DNA of 64,000 nt from Flavobacteriaceae bacterium (GTDB lineage Bacteria > Bacteroidota > Bacteroidia > Flavobacteriales > Flavobacteriaceae): the NCBI GenBank assembly GCA_013214065.1, contig JABSPK010000012.1, forward strand, positions 1-64,000. Reading direction: 5' to 3'. The position numbers and the translations under genes were made by a program. Numbering within the stretch: the stretch's first letter is position 1; each line of letters opens with the position of its first letter. Positions 53,392-61,925 of this stretch are shown here, one piece after another. The notes under the pieces are model-generated. The model was not told the DNA's origin. It did not search any database and was given only the letters and a program-made list of their open reading frames with translations.

Positions 53392-54138
53392 ATGAAAACA
53401 GTCATGATTTTAGGGGGGACCAAAGGCGTCGGAAAACAAATTCTAAAATCTTGTTTGGACAAAGGCTATAATGTGGCGTTCTGCGGTCGAAAATCGGCTG
53501 AGGGCCAAGAATTGATCAATGCCTCCGAAGCTGAAGACCGCCTGTATTTCCACCAACTTGATTTAAACGGCATCGAAGGGCTGGAAGCCTTTCACCGACA
53601 GACCTTGAAAAAGTTCAATCGCATCGATGCCCTTATCCTATATGCCGGTATCACCCCGGTAGCATCCATTCTCGATACCGAAGAATCATTGTACGACAGT
53701 GTGTTCAACGTCAATTTAAAAGCTCCCTATTTTTTGGTGAAGCATGTATTGAAGACCATGGTCGACCAAGGATCGGGCTCTATTCTGTTTTTCGGCTCGG
53801 CCCATATGGATCACGGTCAGGTCGATAGGGCTCCCTATGCGCTTACCAAAAGCACTTTATACACGCTTTCTACCCACATCGCACACCACTATGCCCGATA
53901 CGGCGTGCGTTCGAATTACCTGGTAATGGGATGGACGAATACGGAGGGCGAACTTGCGTTGCGCTCGGACGAAGGGGTTTCCGAATCGGAATTGAAGACC
54001 AAGGCGGGAACGATCATCCCGATGGGACGGATGCTGACCCCCAATGATCCGATTCCGGCGGTCATGCATTTTATCTCGGATGATTCGGCGATGACCACCG
54101 GGTCGCTAATCCGCATAACGGGCGGTGAATTTATTTAA
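53392..54138 (+). CDS. Short-chain dehydrogenase/reductase
   Basis: A 248-residue classical SDR starting at ATG 53392 (MKTVMILGGTKGVGKQILK). The cofactor loop is GGTKGVGKQ, followed by YAGITPVAS in place of NNAG. The catalytic site is Ser in FFGSAHM with the YxxxK in APYALTKSTLYTL near residue 155. The C-terminus ends with TTGSLIRITGGEFI, typical of the family. Substrate unknown. It is 6 bp upstream of an SMP-30 lactonase gene, a pairing seen for oxidation of an aldose to a lactone followed by ring opening. Confidence 0.92.
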   Translation: MKTVMILGGTKGVGKQILKSCLDKGYNVAFCGRKSAEGQELINASEAEDRLYFHQLDLNGIEGLEAFHRQTLKKFNRIDALILYAGITPVASILDTEESLYDSVFNVNLKAPYFLVKHVLKTMVDQGSGSILFFGSAHMDHGQVDRAPYALTKSTLYTLSTHIAHHYARYGVRSNYLVMGWTNTEGELALRSDEGVSESELKTKAGTIIPMGRMLTPNDPIPAVMHFISDDSAMTTGSLIRITGGEFI

Positions 54139-54144
54139 ACAAGT

Positions 54145-54975
54145 ATGACCCCAGAGCTAGTCTATTATTCGGGAGCCGAACTTTTGGAAGGACCTGTTTT
54201 CGATCACAAAAACAAGTTGCTCTATTTCGTCTCTATATTCGACCATTTGGCCCATTGCTTTGATCCATCGACCAAAGAAATGATCAGTATCAAATTGGAA
54301 TCCCCGGTAAGCTGCATCTATATCCTGGGTGATAAGAAAATCATGGCCGTGTCTAAAGACGGGTTTTACGAAGTCGATTTTACAAGCCTAGCCAAAACGT
54401 TTTCCTTTCAATTGGACGTTCCCGATGACGTACGATATAACGATGGCATTCTAGATAGCCGGGGTAGGATGATCATCGGGACCATGGGATATCCTGAAAT
54501 CATTACCGGATTAGGCCAGGTCTACTCTTATGAAAATGGGCTAACACAAACCCTTATTGAAAAAACCACGATTTCGAACGGGCTTGCATTTGCTGAAAAC
54601 GACTCCATTTTATATTTCATCGATACCCCCATCAAAAAGGTTGCCCGATATTCTTATGATATCAACACCGGCACGGTGGCATTCCAAAAGTATGTCATCG
54701 AGTTTACAGGTGCTGGAAGTCCTGATGGTATGTGTATAGATGGTTCAGGACACCTTTGGATCGCCGAATGGGGCGGTGCCAGGGTTTCGAAATGGGATCC
54801 TGCATCCGGAAAGGAACTGTCGGCCATTAGCCTGCCTTGCCCGAACGTTTCTTCTTGTTGCCTTGACGATAAAAACAACCTCTATGTGACCACTGCCGCA
54901 TCCGATTCCGTAAACGACGGACTGGGTGGTGGTCTATTTTATGTTCAACTTGATAAAAAAAACCAAGAATCTTGA
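54145..54975 (+). CDS. SMP-30/gluconolactonase-like protein
   Basis: A 276-residue six-bladed propeller of the SMP-30/regucalcin/gluconolactonase family, which hydrolyses sugar lactones with a divalent metal. Candidate metal ligands are Glu in AELLEGPVFDHK near residue 15, Asn in RYNDGILDSRGRMIIG near 100, Asn in ISNGLAFAENDS near 148 and Asp in GSPDGMCIDGSGHLWIAEWG near 193. No signal peptide is present, so it is cytosolic. It overlaps the following GT2 gene by four bases and follows the SDR by 6 bp, which suggests a shared pathway. Confidence 0.92.
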   Translation: MTPELVYYSGAELLEGPVFDHKNKLLYFVSIFDHLAHCFDPSTKEMISIKLESPVSCIYILGDKKIMAVSKDGFYEVDFTSLAKTFSFQLDVPDDVRYNDGILDSRGRMIIGTMGYPEIITGLGQVYSYENGLTQTLIEKTTISNGLAFAENDSILYFIDTPIKKVARYSYDINTGTVAFQKYVIEFTGAGSPDGMCIDGSGHLWIAEWGGARVSKWDPASGKELSAISLPCPNVSSCCLDDKNNLYVTTAASDSVNDGLGGGLFYVQLDKKNQES

Positions 54976-56213
54976 AAAACGTCGACATCAGTGTTATCGT
55001 ACCGATCTATCGCATCGAAGCATACCTGCCGAGTTGTATCGAAAGCCTATTGGAGCAGTCATTCACGAACTTTGAGCTGATTTTAGTGGATGATGGTAGT
55101 CCGGATAATTGTCCGCAAATCTGCGACGATTATGCCGAGACCGACAATCGCATCCGAGTCGTTCACAAGCCCAATGGTGGTCTTTTAAGTGCTCGAAAAG
55201 CCGGATTGGATGCTGCCAATGGTCGCTATATTGCCTTTGTAGACGGCGATGATTGGGTAGACCCCTATTATTTGGACATCTTGTTCAAACTTGCGGAATC
55301 CAATAATGCCGATTTGACCATAACAGGGCACTTCCGGGAATTCGATGGCAAAATCGAGACCATCAAACCCAAAAACCCGGGCACCTATGATCTTCAGGCT
55401 ATCCAAGGATCAATTTTACCAAAAGCCATTTACAATGGGCAATTTTGTGAACACGGGATATCGACTTATGTGTGGAACAAACTTTTTAAGAAATCCCTAT
55501 TGCAAGAGGTGCTATATGATGTTCCCAATGAGGTGATTATGGGTGAAGATGCCGCCATTACCTACGCCTATCTTGCCCTATCACAAACAATCACCATCAG
55601 TACCATCCCGCTGTACTATTATCGACAACGTCATGATTCGATCGTCAAATCGATTGAAAACCCCAAGATGGAGTATTATCGTTTGGGTCTTCTGATGAAT
55701 TTCCTCTACAAAAAGCTAGGCGACGTCATGGACATGGACCAACTGAACGATCAGATCACCTATTATCTCTATTCCCAAATACTGGTACGTTCCGGGGGGC
55801 TTATATGTAATGATTATGGGTCCTTATTGTTCAATCCGTTTCTGGGCGTTACACCAAAATCCAAAGTAGTGGTCTACAGTTCCGGGTCTTTCGGTCAACA
55901 TATTCTATCGACCAACAAGAAAATCGATTATTTCGGTATTACCCAATGGATCGATATGGATTACCATGAATTAAAGATAGGTGCCAACGCGGTGCAACCG
56001 ATGAGTTCGTTCGATAAAGAAGCGTTCGACCATCTGATCATCGCGACGATCAACCCTACCAATTACGAACTGATCAAAGCGGAGTTGACTTTAATGGGGA
56101 TCGATGCCGGTAAAATCGTACATATCAATACCGATCTTGTTGCTATCCGCGAACTTTTAAGCGCCTTGCGATTCGATCAAGATTTCACCTATTTAGATTA
56201 TCAAACACAATAA
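54972..56213 (+). CDS. Glycosyltransferase family 2 with fused C-terminal Rossmann-like domain
   Basis: A 413-residue two-domain protein starting at TTG 54972, overlapping the lactonase stop. Residues ~1-290 are a GT2 domain (ISVIVPIYRIEAYLPS, ILVDDGSPDNCPQICDD, DxD in FVDGDDWVDPYY). Residues ~295-400 form a separate alpha/beta domain with VVVYSSGSFGQHIL, GITQWIDMDY and DHLIIATINPTN. It resembles the nucleotide-binding half of PglD-type or short Rossmann proteins appended to some capsule transferases. The added domain may bind a nucleotide sugar or act as a separate tailoring module. Its role is not established. Confidence 0.9.
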   Translation: MKNVDISVIVPIYRIEAYLPSCIESLLEQSFTNFELILVDDGSPDNCPQICDDYAETDNRIRVVHKPNGGLLSARKAGLDAANGRYIAFVDGDDWVDPYYLDILFKLAESNNADLTITGHFREFDGKIETIKPKNPGTYDLQAIQGSILPKAIYNGQFCEHGISTYVWNKLFKKSLLQEVLYDVPNEVIMGEDAAITYAYLALSQTITISTIPLYYYRQRHDSIVKSIENPKMEYYRLGLLMNFLYKKLGDVMDMDQLNDQITYYLYSQILVRSGGLICNDYGSLLFNPFLGVTPKSKVVVYSSGSFGQHILSTNKKIDYFGITQWIDMDYHELKIGANAVQPMSSFDKEAFDHLIIATINPTNYELIKAELTLMGIDAGKIVHINTDLVAIRELLSALRFDQDFTYLDYQTQ

Positions 56214-56264
56214 CCTTAGTTGAACAGGTCCCCTTGGTCAATGAGGGGTCTTAATACCGAATAC

Positions 56265-57539
56265 ATGAAAAAACTACTGATATTAGGTGGCAATCCGGAG
56301 ACGGCGGTTCTCGTTGACACCGCTTTAAAAATGGGAATACATACCACCGTAGTAGACCCGAACCCGGATTCAACCGCCAAACGTAACGCCTCGGATTCTT
56401 ATGACATCGACGGTTTCGATGTCGATGGGATCGTCGAATTGGTGCAAAAGCAGGGTATCGATGCGGTTTTGGTGGGCGTGGCCGATATTTTGGTCAAATC
56501 CTATTATGAGATTTGTGAACGATTGGCCTATCCGTGTTACGCCACCGAAAAAGCCGTAGAAGCGTTCTGCAGTAAAGACGGCTTCAAAAAGTATTGTCTT
56601 GACTATGATATCCAAGACATACCGGGCATTTATCTGGATGGCTCTACCGGTATCGAAAAACCGGAAGGGCTCGATTATCCTGTAATGATCAAACCCGTAG
56701 ATAGCGGTGGGGGTGTCGGTATGAAGATCTGTAGGGATGACCAAGATTATCAGGAATCGGTACGGACCGCACTAAAATTCTCTAAAAAAGGAGTGGTCTT
56801 GGTCGAAAGGTATATGGACTGCGATGATATGGCCGCGTACTATACCTTCAAAGATGGCGTACCCTATATCTCTGCCCTATCAGACCGTATTACCACCAAA
56901 AAACAAGGTGATGCCAGTCCGGTGTGCATCGGGGCGGTCTATCCTTCCAAACACTCACAGCTATTCATCGAACAAGTGCATCCGAAATTGTGTGCACTGT
57001 TCAAGGGGCTAGGGATTGAGAACGGGGTTTTGAACATCCAATTCTTCGTAGAAAACGGCATTGTCTATGCCTATGATCCAGGGTTCCGACTTCAAGGTGA
57101 GGCACCCCATATCCACTTGGCCGACATTCATGGCTTCGATCATCGCAATATGTTGATCGATTTCGCCTTTACCGGAACCATGGGCAAACCTGATTTTCCT
57201 GAAATCAACGATCCTTTTTTCAAAGGAAAAAACGCTTGTACGGTTTGGGTGCTGTTGAAGGGCGGTGAAATCGGTGCCATTTCAGGGTTGGAAAAGGTCA
57301 AAGCCCGAGACAATGTGGTTTTTGTCTTAGAACGTTTCCATATCGGTGACACTGTACACGAACAATGGCTTGGCACCGAGAAACAGGTATACTCCAGAAT
57401 TTATGTAGTAGCTGATACCATCAGTGAGATCAACGGTGAGATCGCTGCGATTAAACAAAGCCTTCAAATTACCGACACGGACGGAAACGACATGGTCTTG
57501 GAATGGCTTCAACCTTTTGACGAATCATCATACAACTAG
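56265..57539 (+). CDS. ATP-grasp ligase
   Basis: A 424-residue protein starting at ATG 56265 (MKKLLILGGNPETAVLVD). It has a pre-ATP-grasp Rossmann-like domain (~1-100), the ATP-binding small lobe with YPVMIKPVDSGGGVGMKIC near residue 140, and the large lobe ending with the metal-binding YAYDPGFRLQGEAPHIHLAD near 270. The architecture is that of carboxylate-amine/thiol ligases (CarB/PurK-like). In polysaccharide loci such enzymes can form an amide between a uronic or other acid and an amine. Here UDP-uronates and an SDR/lactonase pair could provide the acid. The actual reaction is not known. Confidence 0.9.
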   Translation: MKKLLILGGNPETAVLVDTALKMGIHTTVVDPNPDSTAKRNASDSYDIDGFDVDGIVELVQKQGIDAVLVGVADILVKSYYEICERLAYPCYATEKAVEAFCSKDGFKKYCLDYDIQDIPGIYLDGSTGIEKPEGLDYPVMIKPVDSGGGVGMKICRDDQDYQESVRTALKFSKKGVVLVERYMDCDDMAAYYTFKDGVPYISALSDRITTKKQGDASPVCIGAVYPSKHSQLFIEQVHPKLCALFKGLGIENGVLNIQFFVENGIVYAYDPGFRLQGEAPHIHLADIHGFDHRNMLIDFAFTGTMGKPDFPEINDPFFKGKNACTVWVLLKGGEIGAISGLEKVKARDNVVFVLERFHIGDTVHEQWLGTEKQVYSRIYVVADTISEINGEIAAIKQSLQITDTDGNDMVLEWLQPFDESSYN

Positions 57540-57591
57540 CTTAGGGGCCGATACACCTTATAGATACCCAAACACGGAAAAACCAGACAAC

Positions 57592-58614
57592 ATGAAACTG
57601 AGTATTTTGATTCCTTTATACAACAAGGAAAAATACGTCGAACGCTGTTTGACCAGTCTCTTGAACCAAGACATACCCAAAGCGGAATATGAAATCGTCA
57701 TCGTCGATGACGGTTCGAAGGATTCAGGGCCGGAAATTGTCGAACAGTACGCAAAAACCAATTCCAACATCCAATTGATCCGACAAGAAAACCAGGGGCC
57801 CAGCGCGGCACGGAACAAGTGTCTCGATGCAGCGAAGGGAAACTACCTGTATTTCATGGATGCCGATGATTATTTGGCGGAAAATGTATTCGGACGGCTA
57901 TTGTCGCTATGTGAGCAGGGAAACGTTGGGGTCTTGGAATTTGACACCAAGGAAACCAATAATAGTGAACCGACTTTCACGGTATGCGAAACGACGGACC
58001 AACCCAGCCTTCGCACCCTAAGTGGTATGGCTTACATGGCCGAATATGGGTTTAGGAACGAAGCTTGGCGTTATTTCGTAAAGAAAGCGCTTTTGGAGTC
58101 ATCGGGGGTACGGTTTATCGAGGGTACCTTATACGAGGATGCCATTTTCACGGCGAGTTTGTTCTTAAAGGCCGAAAGTATGGCCAAAGTAGCCTTGGAT
58201 GTACATCGGTATGTAGTGGTTGAGAATTCTATCGTAACCAGCAAGGATAAGGCCCACAATTTGAAATTCATTCACGGAATGGTCTTTGCCATAGAACATT
58301 TCAATACCCTGGTCCAGGATTTGGATACAAAGGACCCCTATTATGAACAGGTCGTCAAGAAGCTGAAGGAACGACAGCAAGCTTTGGTTTTCGCCATAAT
58401 CATTAGGACCTTGAAATACCGACCCATCGAATTCGCCGAACTCAAACAGATCCTCAACAAATTAAGAGGGTTGGAAGCCTACCCGATCGACCCGAAAATA
58501 GGAGGTATCGGGCAAGAAAAATCGAGTTGGGTCCATAGCCTTTTCGTGCCGGTTTTCAACAACCGGACCTTGCTTTATTTCGGGATGGGTTTGATGCGGG
58601 TCGTTCCAAGTTGA
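57592..58614 (+). CDS. Glycosyltransferase family 2
   Basis: A 340-residue GT2 enzyme beginning at ATG 57592 (MKLSILIPLYNKEKYVERCL). The upstream open frame to 57424 lies in the ATP-grasp gene and is not used. Nucleotide-sugar site: IVDDGSKDSG near residue 40 and DxD in YFMDADDYLAEN near 90. It is similar in layout to the GT2 at 19554-20567, including a basic, amphipathic C-terminal region. It is the last plus-strand gene of the locus and is followed by a strong bidirectional terminator. Confidence 0.93.
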   Translation: MKLSILIPLYNKEKYVERCLTSLLNQDIPKAEYEIVIVDDGSKDSGPEIVEQYAKTNSNIQLIRQENQGPSAARNKCLDAAKGNYLYFMDADDYLAENVFGRLLSLCEQGNVGVLEFDTKETNNSEPTFTVCETTDQPSLRTLSGMAYMAEYGFRNEAWRYFVKKALLESSGVRFIEGTLYEDAIFTASLFLKAESMAKVALDVHRYVVVENSIVTSKDKAHNLKFIHGMVFAIEHFNTLVQDLDTKDPYYEQVVKKLKERQQALVFAIIIRTLKYRPIEFAELKQILNKLRGLEAYPIDPKIGGIGQEKSSWVHSLFVPVFNNRTLLYFGMGLMRVVPS

Positions 58615-58655
58615 GGGATTGAAACCTCTGGGACCTTAGGGGACCATCAGCAATG

Positions 58656-58702
58656 AAAATGCCCTAAAAACAAGGAAGAAACCTTGATTTTAGGGCATTT
58701 TG
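58656..58702. terminator. Bidirectional terminator between GT2 and cysN
   Basis: AAAATGCCCTAAAAACAAGG pairs with CCTTGATTTTAGGGCATTTT around loop AAGAAA, with one mismatch. T-rich flanks in both directions fit the convergent gene order. Confidence 0.88.
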
Positions 58703-58732
58703 TTTATGCTTGGTTTTCCGGTCGCACCCCGG

Positions 58733-59989
58733 TTATATGATCATTCCGGCAGCTACGGTTTCATTTGTGTTTTCATCGACAAGAATGATACTTCCGGTGA
58801 TCCGGTTATCGCGATATGAATCGATCATCAGCGGTTTAACCGTTCTAATGCGGACCTTACAAATATCATTCATATGGATTTCCTTGTCATCGAATTTCCT
58901 ACCCAAGGTATTGATATCGATTTTGTAGATGATTTCCTTGATCATCCCTGTCTGCTCATTCGAGGTATGGCGAACGGCGTATTTTGTGCGTGGCCGAGCG
59001 CTATCGGTATTCAACCAACAAAGCATTACCTCCATTTCCTGGCTTGCCTCTGGTTTGTTGTTCGAACGAACGATCATATCACCCCTTGCGACATCGATGT
59101 CATCCTCAAGGGTCATTGAGATCGACATAGGGGCAAAAGCCTCATCTATCTCTCCGTTCGGTCCTTCTATCGATTTGACCTTAGAAGCAAATCCGGAAGG
59201 TAAGACGGTCACCTCTTCCCCAACCCTGAAAATACCACTGGAAATCCTACCGGCGTACCCACGGTAATCGATAAAACCATCACGTTGTGGGCGCAATACC
59301 GTCTGTACGGGAAATCGGGAATCAACCTTATTGATATCACTACTGATATGCAAGGTCTCCAAGGTATGCAATAAGGGAGCGCCATTATACCATGGCATTT
59401 CTTCCGATCGGTTTACGACATTGTCACCTAAGAGTGCGCTAATCGGAATAAACCTGACATCTTTTACGAACAGCTTAGTGGAAAACTCTTGGAATTGTTT
59501 CAACACCTTGTCATAGGCCTCTTCTTTAAAATCGACCAAATCCATTTTGTTGATACAAACGATAAGGTGTGGTATTTGCAAGAGTGAGGCAATAAAAGCG
59601 TGTCGTTTGGTCTGTTCGATCACTCCGTGACGGGCGTCGACCAAGATGATCGCGGCATTGGCCGTAGAGGCACCAGTCACCATATTTCGGGTATACTGGA
59701 TATGCCCTGGGGTATCGGCTATGATGAATTTTCGCTTCGGAGTGGTGAAATAGCGGTATGCTACGTCAATGGTGATCCCTTGTTCGCGTTCATCCCTAAG
59801 GCCATCGGTGAACAAGGCAAGATCGACCCCTTCATGTCCTTTTTGTTCACTGGTACTTTGAACAGCTTCCAACTGATCTTCAAAAATCGATTTTGAATCG
59901 TACAGCAGTCTTCCGATTAAGGTACTTTTACCGTCATCTACGCTTCCTGCAGTGGTAAATCTCAATAATTGGTTATCGCTAATGCTCAT
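58733..59989 (-). CDS. cysN: Sulfate adenylyltransferase, GTPase subunit
   Basis: A 418-residue EF-Tu-like GTPase that drives APS synthesis with CysD. G motifs: TAGSVDDGKSTLIGRLLYDS (residues 13-32), DTPGHIQY near 95 and CINKMDLVDF near 147. Beta-barrel domains fill the C-terminal half. There is no fused APS kinase domain; cysC is separate here. It is the last gene of the cysQ-DUF2061-cysC-cysD-cysN series, 15 bp after cysD, and is closed by the bidirectional terminator. Confidence 0.97.
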   Translation of the reverse strand: MSISDNQLLRFTTAGSVDDGKSTLIGRLLYDSKSIFEDQLEAVQSTSEQKGHEGVDLALFTDGLRDEREQGITIDVAYRYFTTPKRKFIIADTPGHIQYTRNMVTGASTANAAIILVDARHGVIEQTKRHAFIASLLQIPHLIVCINKMDLVDFKEEAYDKVLKQFQEFSTKLFVKDVRFIPISALLGDNVVNRSEEMPWYNGAPLLHTLETLHISSDINKVDSRFPVQTVLRPQRDGFIDYRGYAGRISSGIFRVGEEVTVLPSGFASKVKSIEGPNGEIDEAFAPMSISMTLEDDIDVARGDMIVRSNNKPEASQEMEVMLCWLNTDSARPRTKYAVRHTSNEQTGMIKEIIYKIDINTLGRKFDDKEIHMNDICKVRIRTVKPLMIDSYRDNRITGSIILVDENTNETVAAGMII

Positions 59990-60004
59990 TCTTAAACGCT
60001 ATAG

Positions 60005-60916
60005 TTAAAAATATCCTTGTTTTTTTCGATCCTCCATGGCGGTTTCCGAACGTTTGTCATCGGAACGGTTTCCTCGTTCGGTCTGTCGCATGGCAGATAC
60101 CTCATCGACCACTTTGGCAATGGTGTCGGCGTCCGATTCGATCCCGCCCGTAATGGTGATATCCCCCAATGTCCTAAATCGGATTTTTTTGGTGACCACT
60201 TCTTCATTTTCCTCAAGTACGAGAAATTCGGAATTCGGTATCCACGACTCATTTCTCCAAACCACTTCCCTTTCATGGGCAAGATATAGTGATGGAATGT
60301 CAATTTTCTCTCTCATGATGTAATTCCATACATCCATTTCAGTCCAGTTGCTTATCGGAAACGCCCTGAAATGCTCCCCTTCGAAGTACTTTCCGTTAAA
60401 CAGGTTCCATAACTCAGGCCTTTGGTTCTTGGGGTCCCATTGCCCGAAATCGTCCCTATGGGAAAAGAATCGCTCCTTGGCCCGCGCTTTTTCTTCATCG
60501 CGGCGTCCTCCACCAATGGCACAATCGACTTTGTTATCCTCGATCGCATCCAACAAGGTGGTTATCTGCAATGCATTACGAGTGGCGTTTTTCCCTTTCT
60601 CCTCCGCCACCCGGCCTTGATCAATGGATTCTTGGACCGAACCTACAATCAATCTGGCCCCTAGGTCTTTGATAAGGTCATCCCGGAATTTTATGGTTTC
60701 CGGAAAATTATGGCCCGTATCGACATGCATCAATGCAAAAGGTATCCGAGATGGGTAAAATGCTTTTTTGGCCAAATGGGTCACGACGATGGAGTCCTTC
60801 CCCCCCGAGAATAAGATCACGGGATTTTGAAACTGTGCCCAAACCTCTCGAAGCACGTAAATCGCCTCCGATTCAAGCTCATCAATATAATTTAAGGCGT
60901 AATTGTACTCGTTCAT
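60005..60916 (-). CDS. cysD: Sulfate adenylyltransferase, catalytic subunit
   Basis: A 303-residue PP-loop enzyme that forms APS from ATP and sulfate, in complex with CysN. The P-loop-like motif is ILFSGGKDSIVVTHLAKKAF near residue 34, followed by MHVDTGHNFPETI near 62. AIGGGRRDEEKARAKER near 137 and FPISNWTEMDVWNYI near 196 also fit. The standard CysD ending RQTERGNRSDDK is visible. It overlaps cysC by four bases and precedes cysN. Confidence 0.97.
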   Translation of the reverse strand: MNEYNYALNYIDELESEAIYVLREVWAQFQNPVILFSGGKDSIVVTHLAKKAFYPSRIPFALMHVDTGHNFPETIKFRDDLIKDLGARLIVGSVQESIDQGRVAEEKGKNATRNALQITTLLDAIEDNKVDCAIGGGRRDEEKARAKERFFSHRDDFGQWDPKNQRPELWNLFNGKYFEGEHFRAFPISNWTEMDVWNYIMREKIDIPSLYLAHEREVVWRNESWIPNSEFLVLEENEEVVTKKIRFRTLGDITITGGIESDADTIAKVVDEVSAMRQTERGNRSDDKRSETAMEDRKKQGYF

Positions 60917-61509
60917 ATGTTTAACCTTAAGTGATTTTTAATTTTGGCAAAGATAATATCTACAGCCTCTTCTACTGAATTTTCATGGGTTACTTCGACG
61001 TCGGGATTTTCGGGAGATTCGTAGGGCGCGGAAATACCGGTCATATTCTTAATTTCACCGGCCCTCGCCTTCTTGTACAACCCTTTGACATCACGGGCCT
61101 CGACCACTTCGAGACTCGCATTGACGAAAACCTCGATATAGTGTTCGGGGCCGACCGTATTTCGAATCGCCTGCCTATCGACCTGGTAAGGGGCTACGAA
61201 AGCGGCCAACACCACGGTACCCGAATCGATGAACAGATTGGCGACTTCACCGATACGTCGAATATTCTCGGTTCGATCTTCAGGCTTGAAACTCAAATCA
61301 TTATTCAAACCCTTTCTTACATTGTCTCCATCGAGGATATAGGTTTTCACACCCAACTCAAACAATTTTTGTTCAAGGGCATTGGCAATGGTCGATTTAC
61401 CGGAACCCGAAAGCCCGGTAAAAAAAATCAAAAAGGAATGGTGCCCATTTGCCTTTCGTCGGGCGTCCCTGCCTATCTGATATGCATGGGTTACAATATT
61501 CTTTTCCAC
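60913..61509 (-). CDS. cysC: Adenylylsulfate (APS) kinase
   Basis: A 198-residue kinase that phosphorylates APS to PAPS, the universal sulfate donor. The P-loop is FTGLSGSGKSTIANALE near residue 31, followed by the ILDGDNVRKGLNNDLSFKPE lid region near 59. VFVNASLEVVEARDVKGLYK lies near 130. The start is GTG 61509, overlapping the DUF2061 gene by 19 bases. In an operon without PAPS reductase this enzyme indicates that PAPS is made for sulfotransferases. Confidence 0.97.
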   Translation of the reverse strand: MEKNIVTHAYQIGRDARRKANGHHSFLIFFTGLSGSGKSTIANALEQKLFELGVKTYILDGDNVRKGLNNDLSFKPEDRTENIRRIGEVANLFIDSGTVVLAAFVAPYQVDRQAIRNTVGPEHYIEVFVNASLEVVEARDVKGLYKKARAGEIKNMTGISAPYESPENPDVEVTHENSVEEAVDIIFAKIKNHLRLNI

Positions 61510-61925
61510 TTGCTAGATCTTTTGATTTTATCCAATCCGAAATTGATCCGGTACCAAGCCCTTTCATGAAGGTAATACAAGATCATTTTGGTCAACACTT
61601 CCGATACCCCGATTTTCAATCCGGTATAGGGGTTTCCTGAGATAATCCATGAAATGATAATGGTATCCAAAGTGCCGATGGCCCTCCAGGTAAATGTTTT
61701 ATATATATGGCGCTTTTGGCTGTCTTCGATGTTCATTCGGATCCAAGCCCTTTCATGAAAGAAATACAGCACCATTTTGGTTATCGATTCGGTAAAACCG
61801 ATTTTGAGCCCAGTCATGGGGTTGCCCGAGATGATCCATGAGAGCAAAATGGTATCTAGGGTACCGATAAACCTCCAAGTAAGGGTTTTCGCTATATGTC
61901 GCTTGTGACGTATCTTACTGAGCAT
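61491..61925 (-). CDS. Tandem DUF2061 membrane protein in the PAPS operon
   Basis: A 144-residue protein made of two DUF2061 units, ~8-64 and ~72-130. They share the pattern HIAKTLTWRFIGTLDTILLS / HIYKTFTWRAIGTLDTIIIS, then WIISGNPxTGLKIG and HERAWxRI. Each unit has about two hydrophobic helices. DUF2061 has no proven function. The gene overlaps cysQ by 11 bases and cysC by 19, so it is clearly part of the PAPS operon and may move or sense sulfate or assist a membrane step. Single-domain members are common; the internal duplication is noteworthy. Confidence 0.92.
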   Translation of the reverse strand: MLSKIRHKRHIAKTLTWRFIGTLDTILLSWIISGNPMTGLKIGFTESITKMVLYFFHERAWIRMNIEDSQKRHIYKTFTWRAIGTLDTIIISWIISGNPYTGLKIGVSEVLTKMILYYLHERAWYRINFGLDKIKRSSKWKRIL

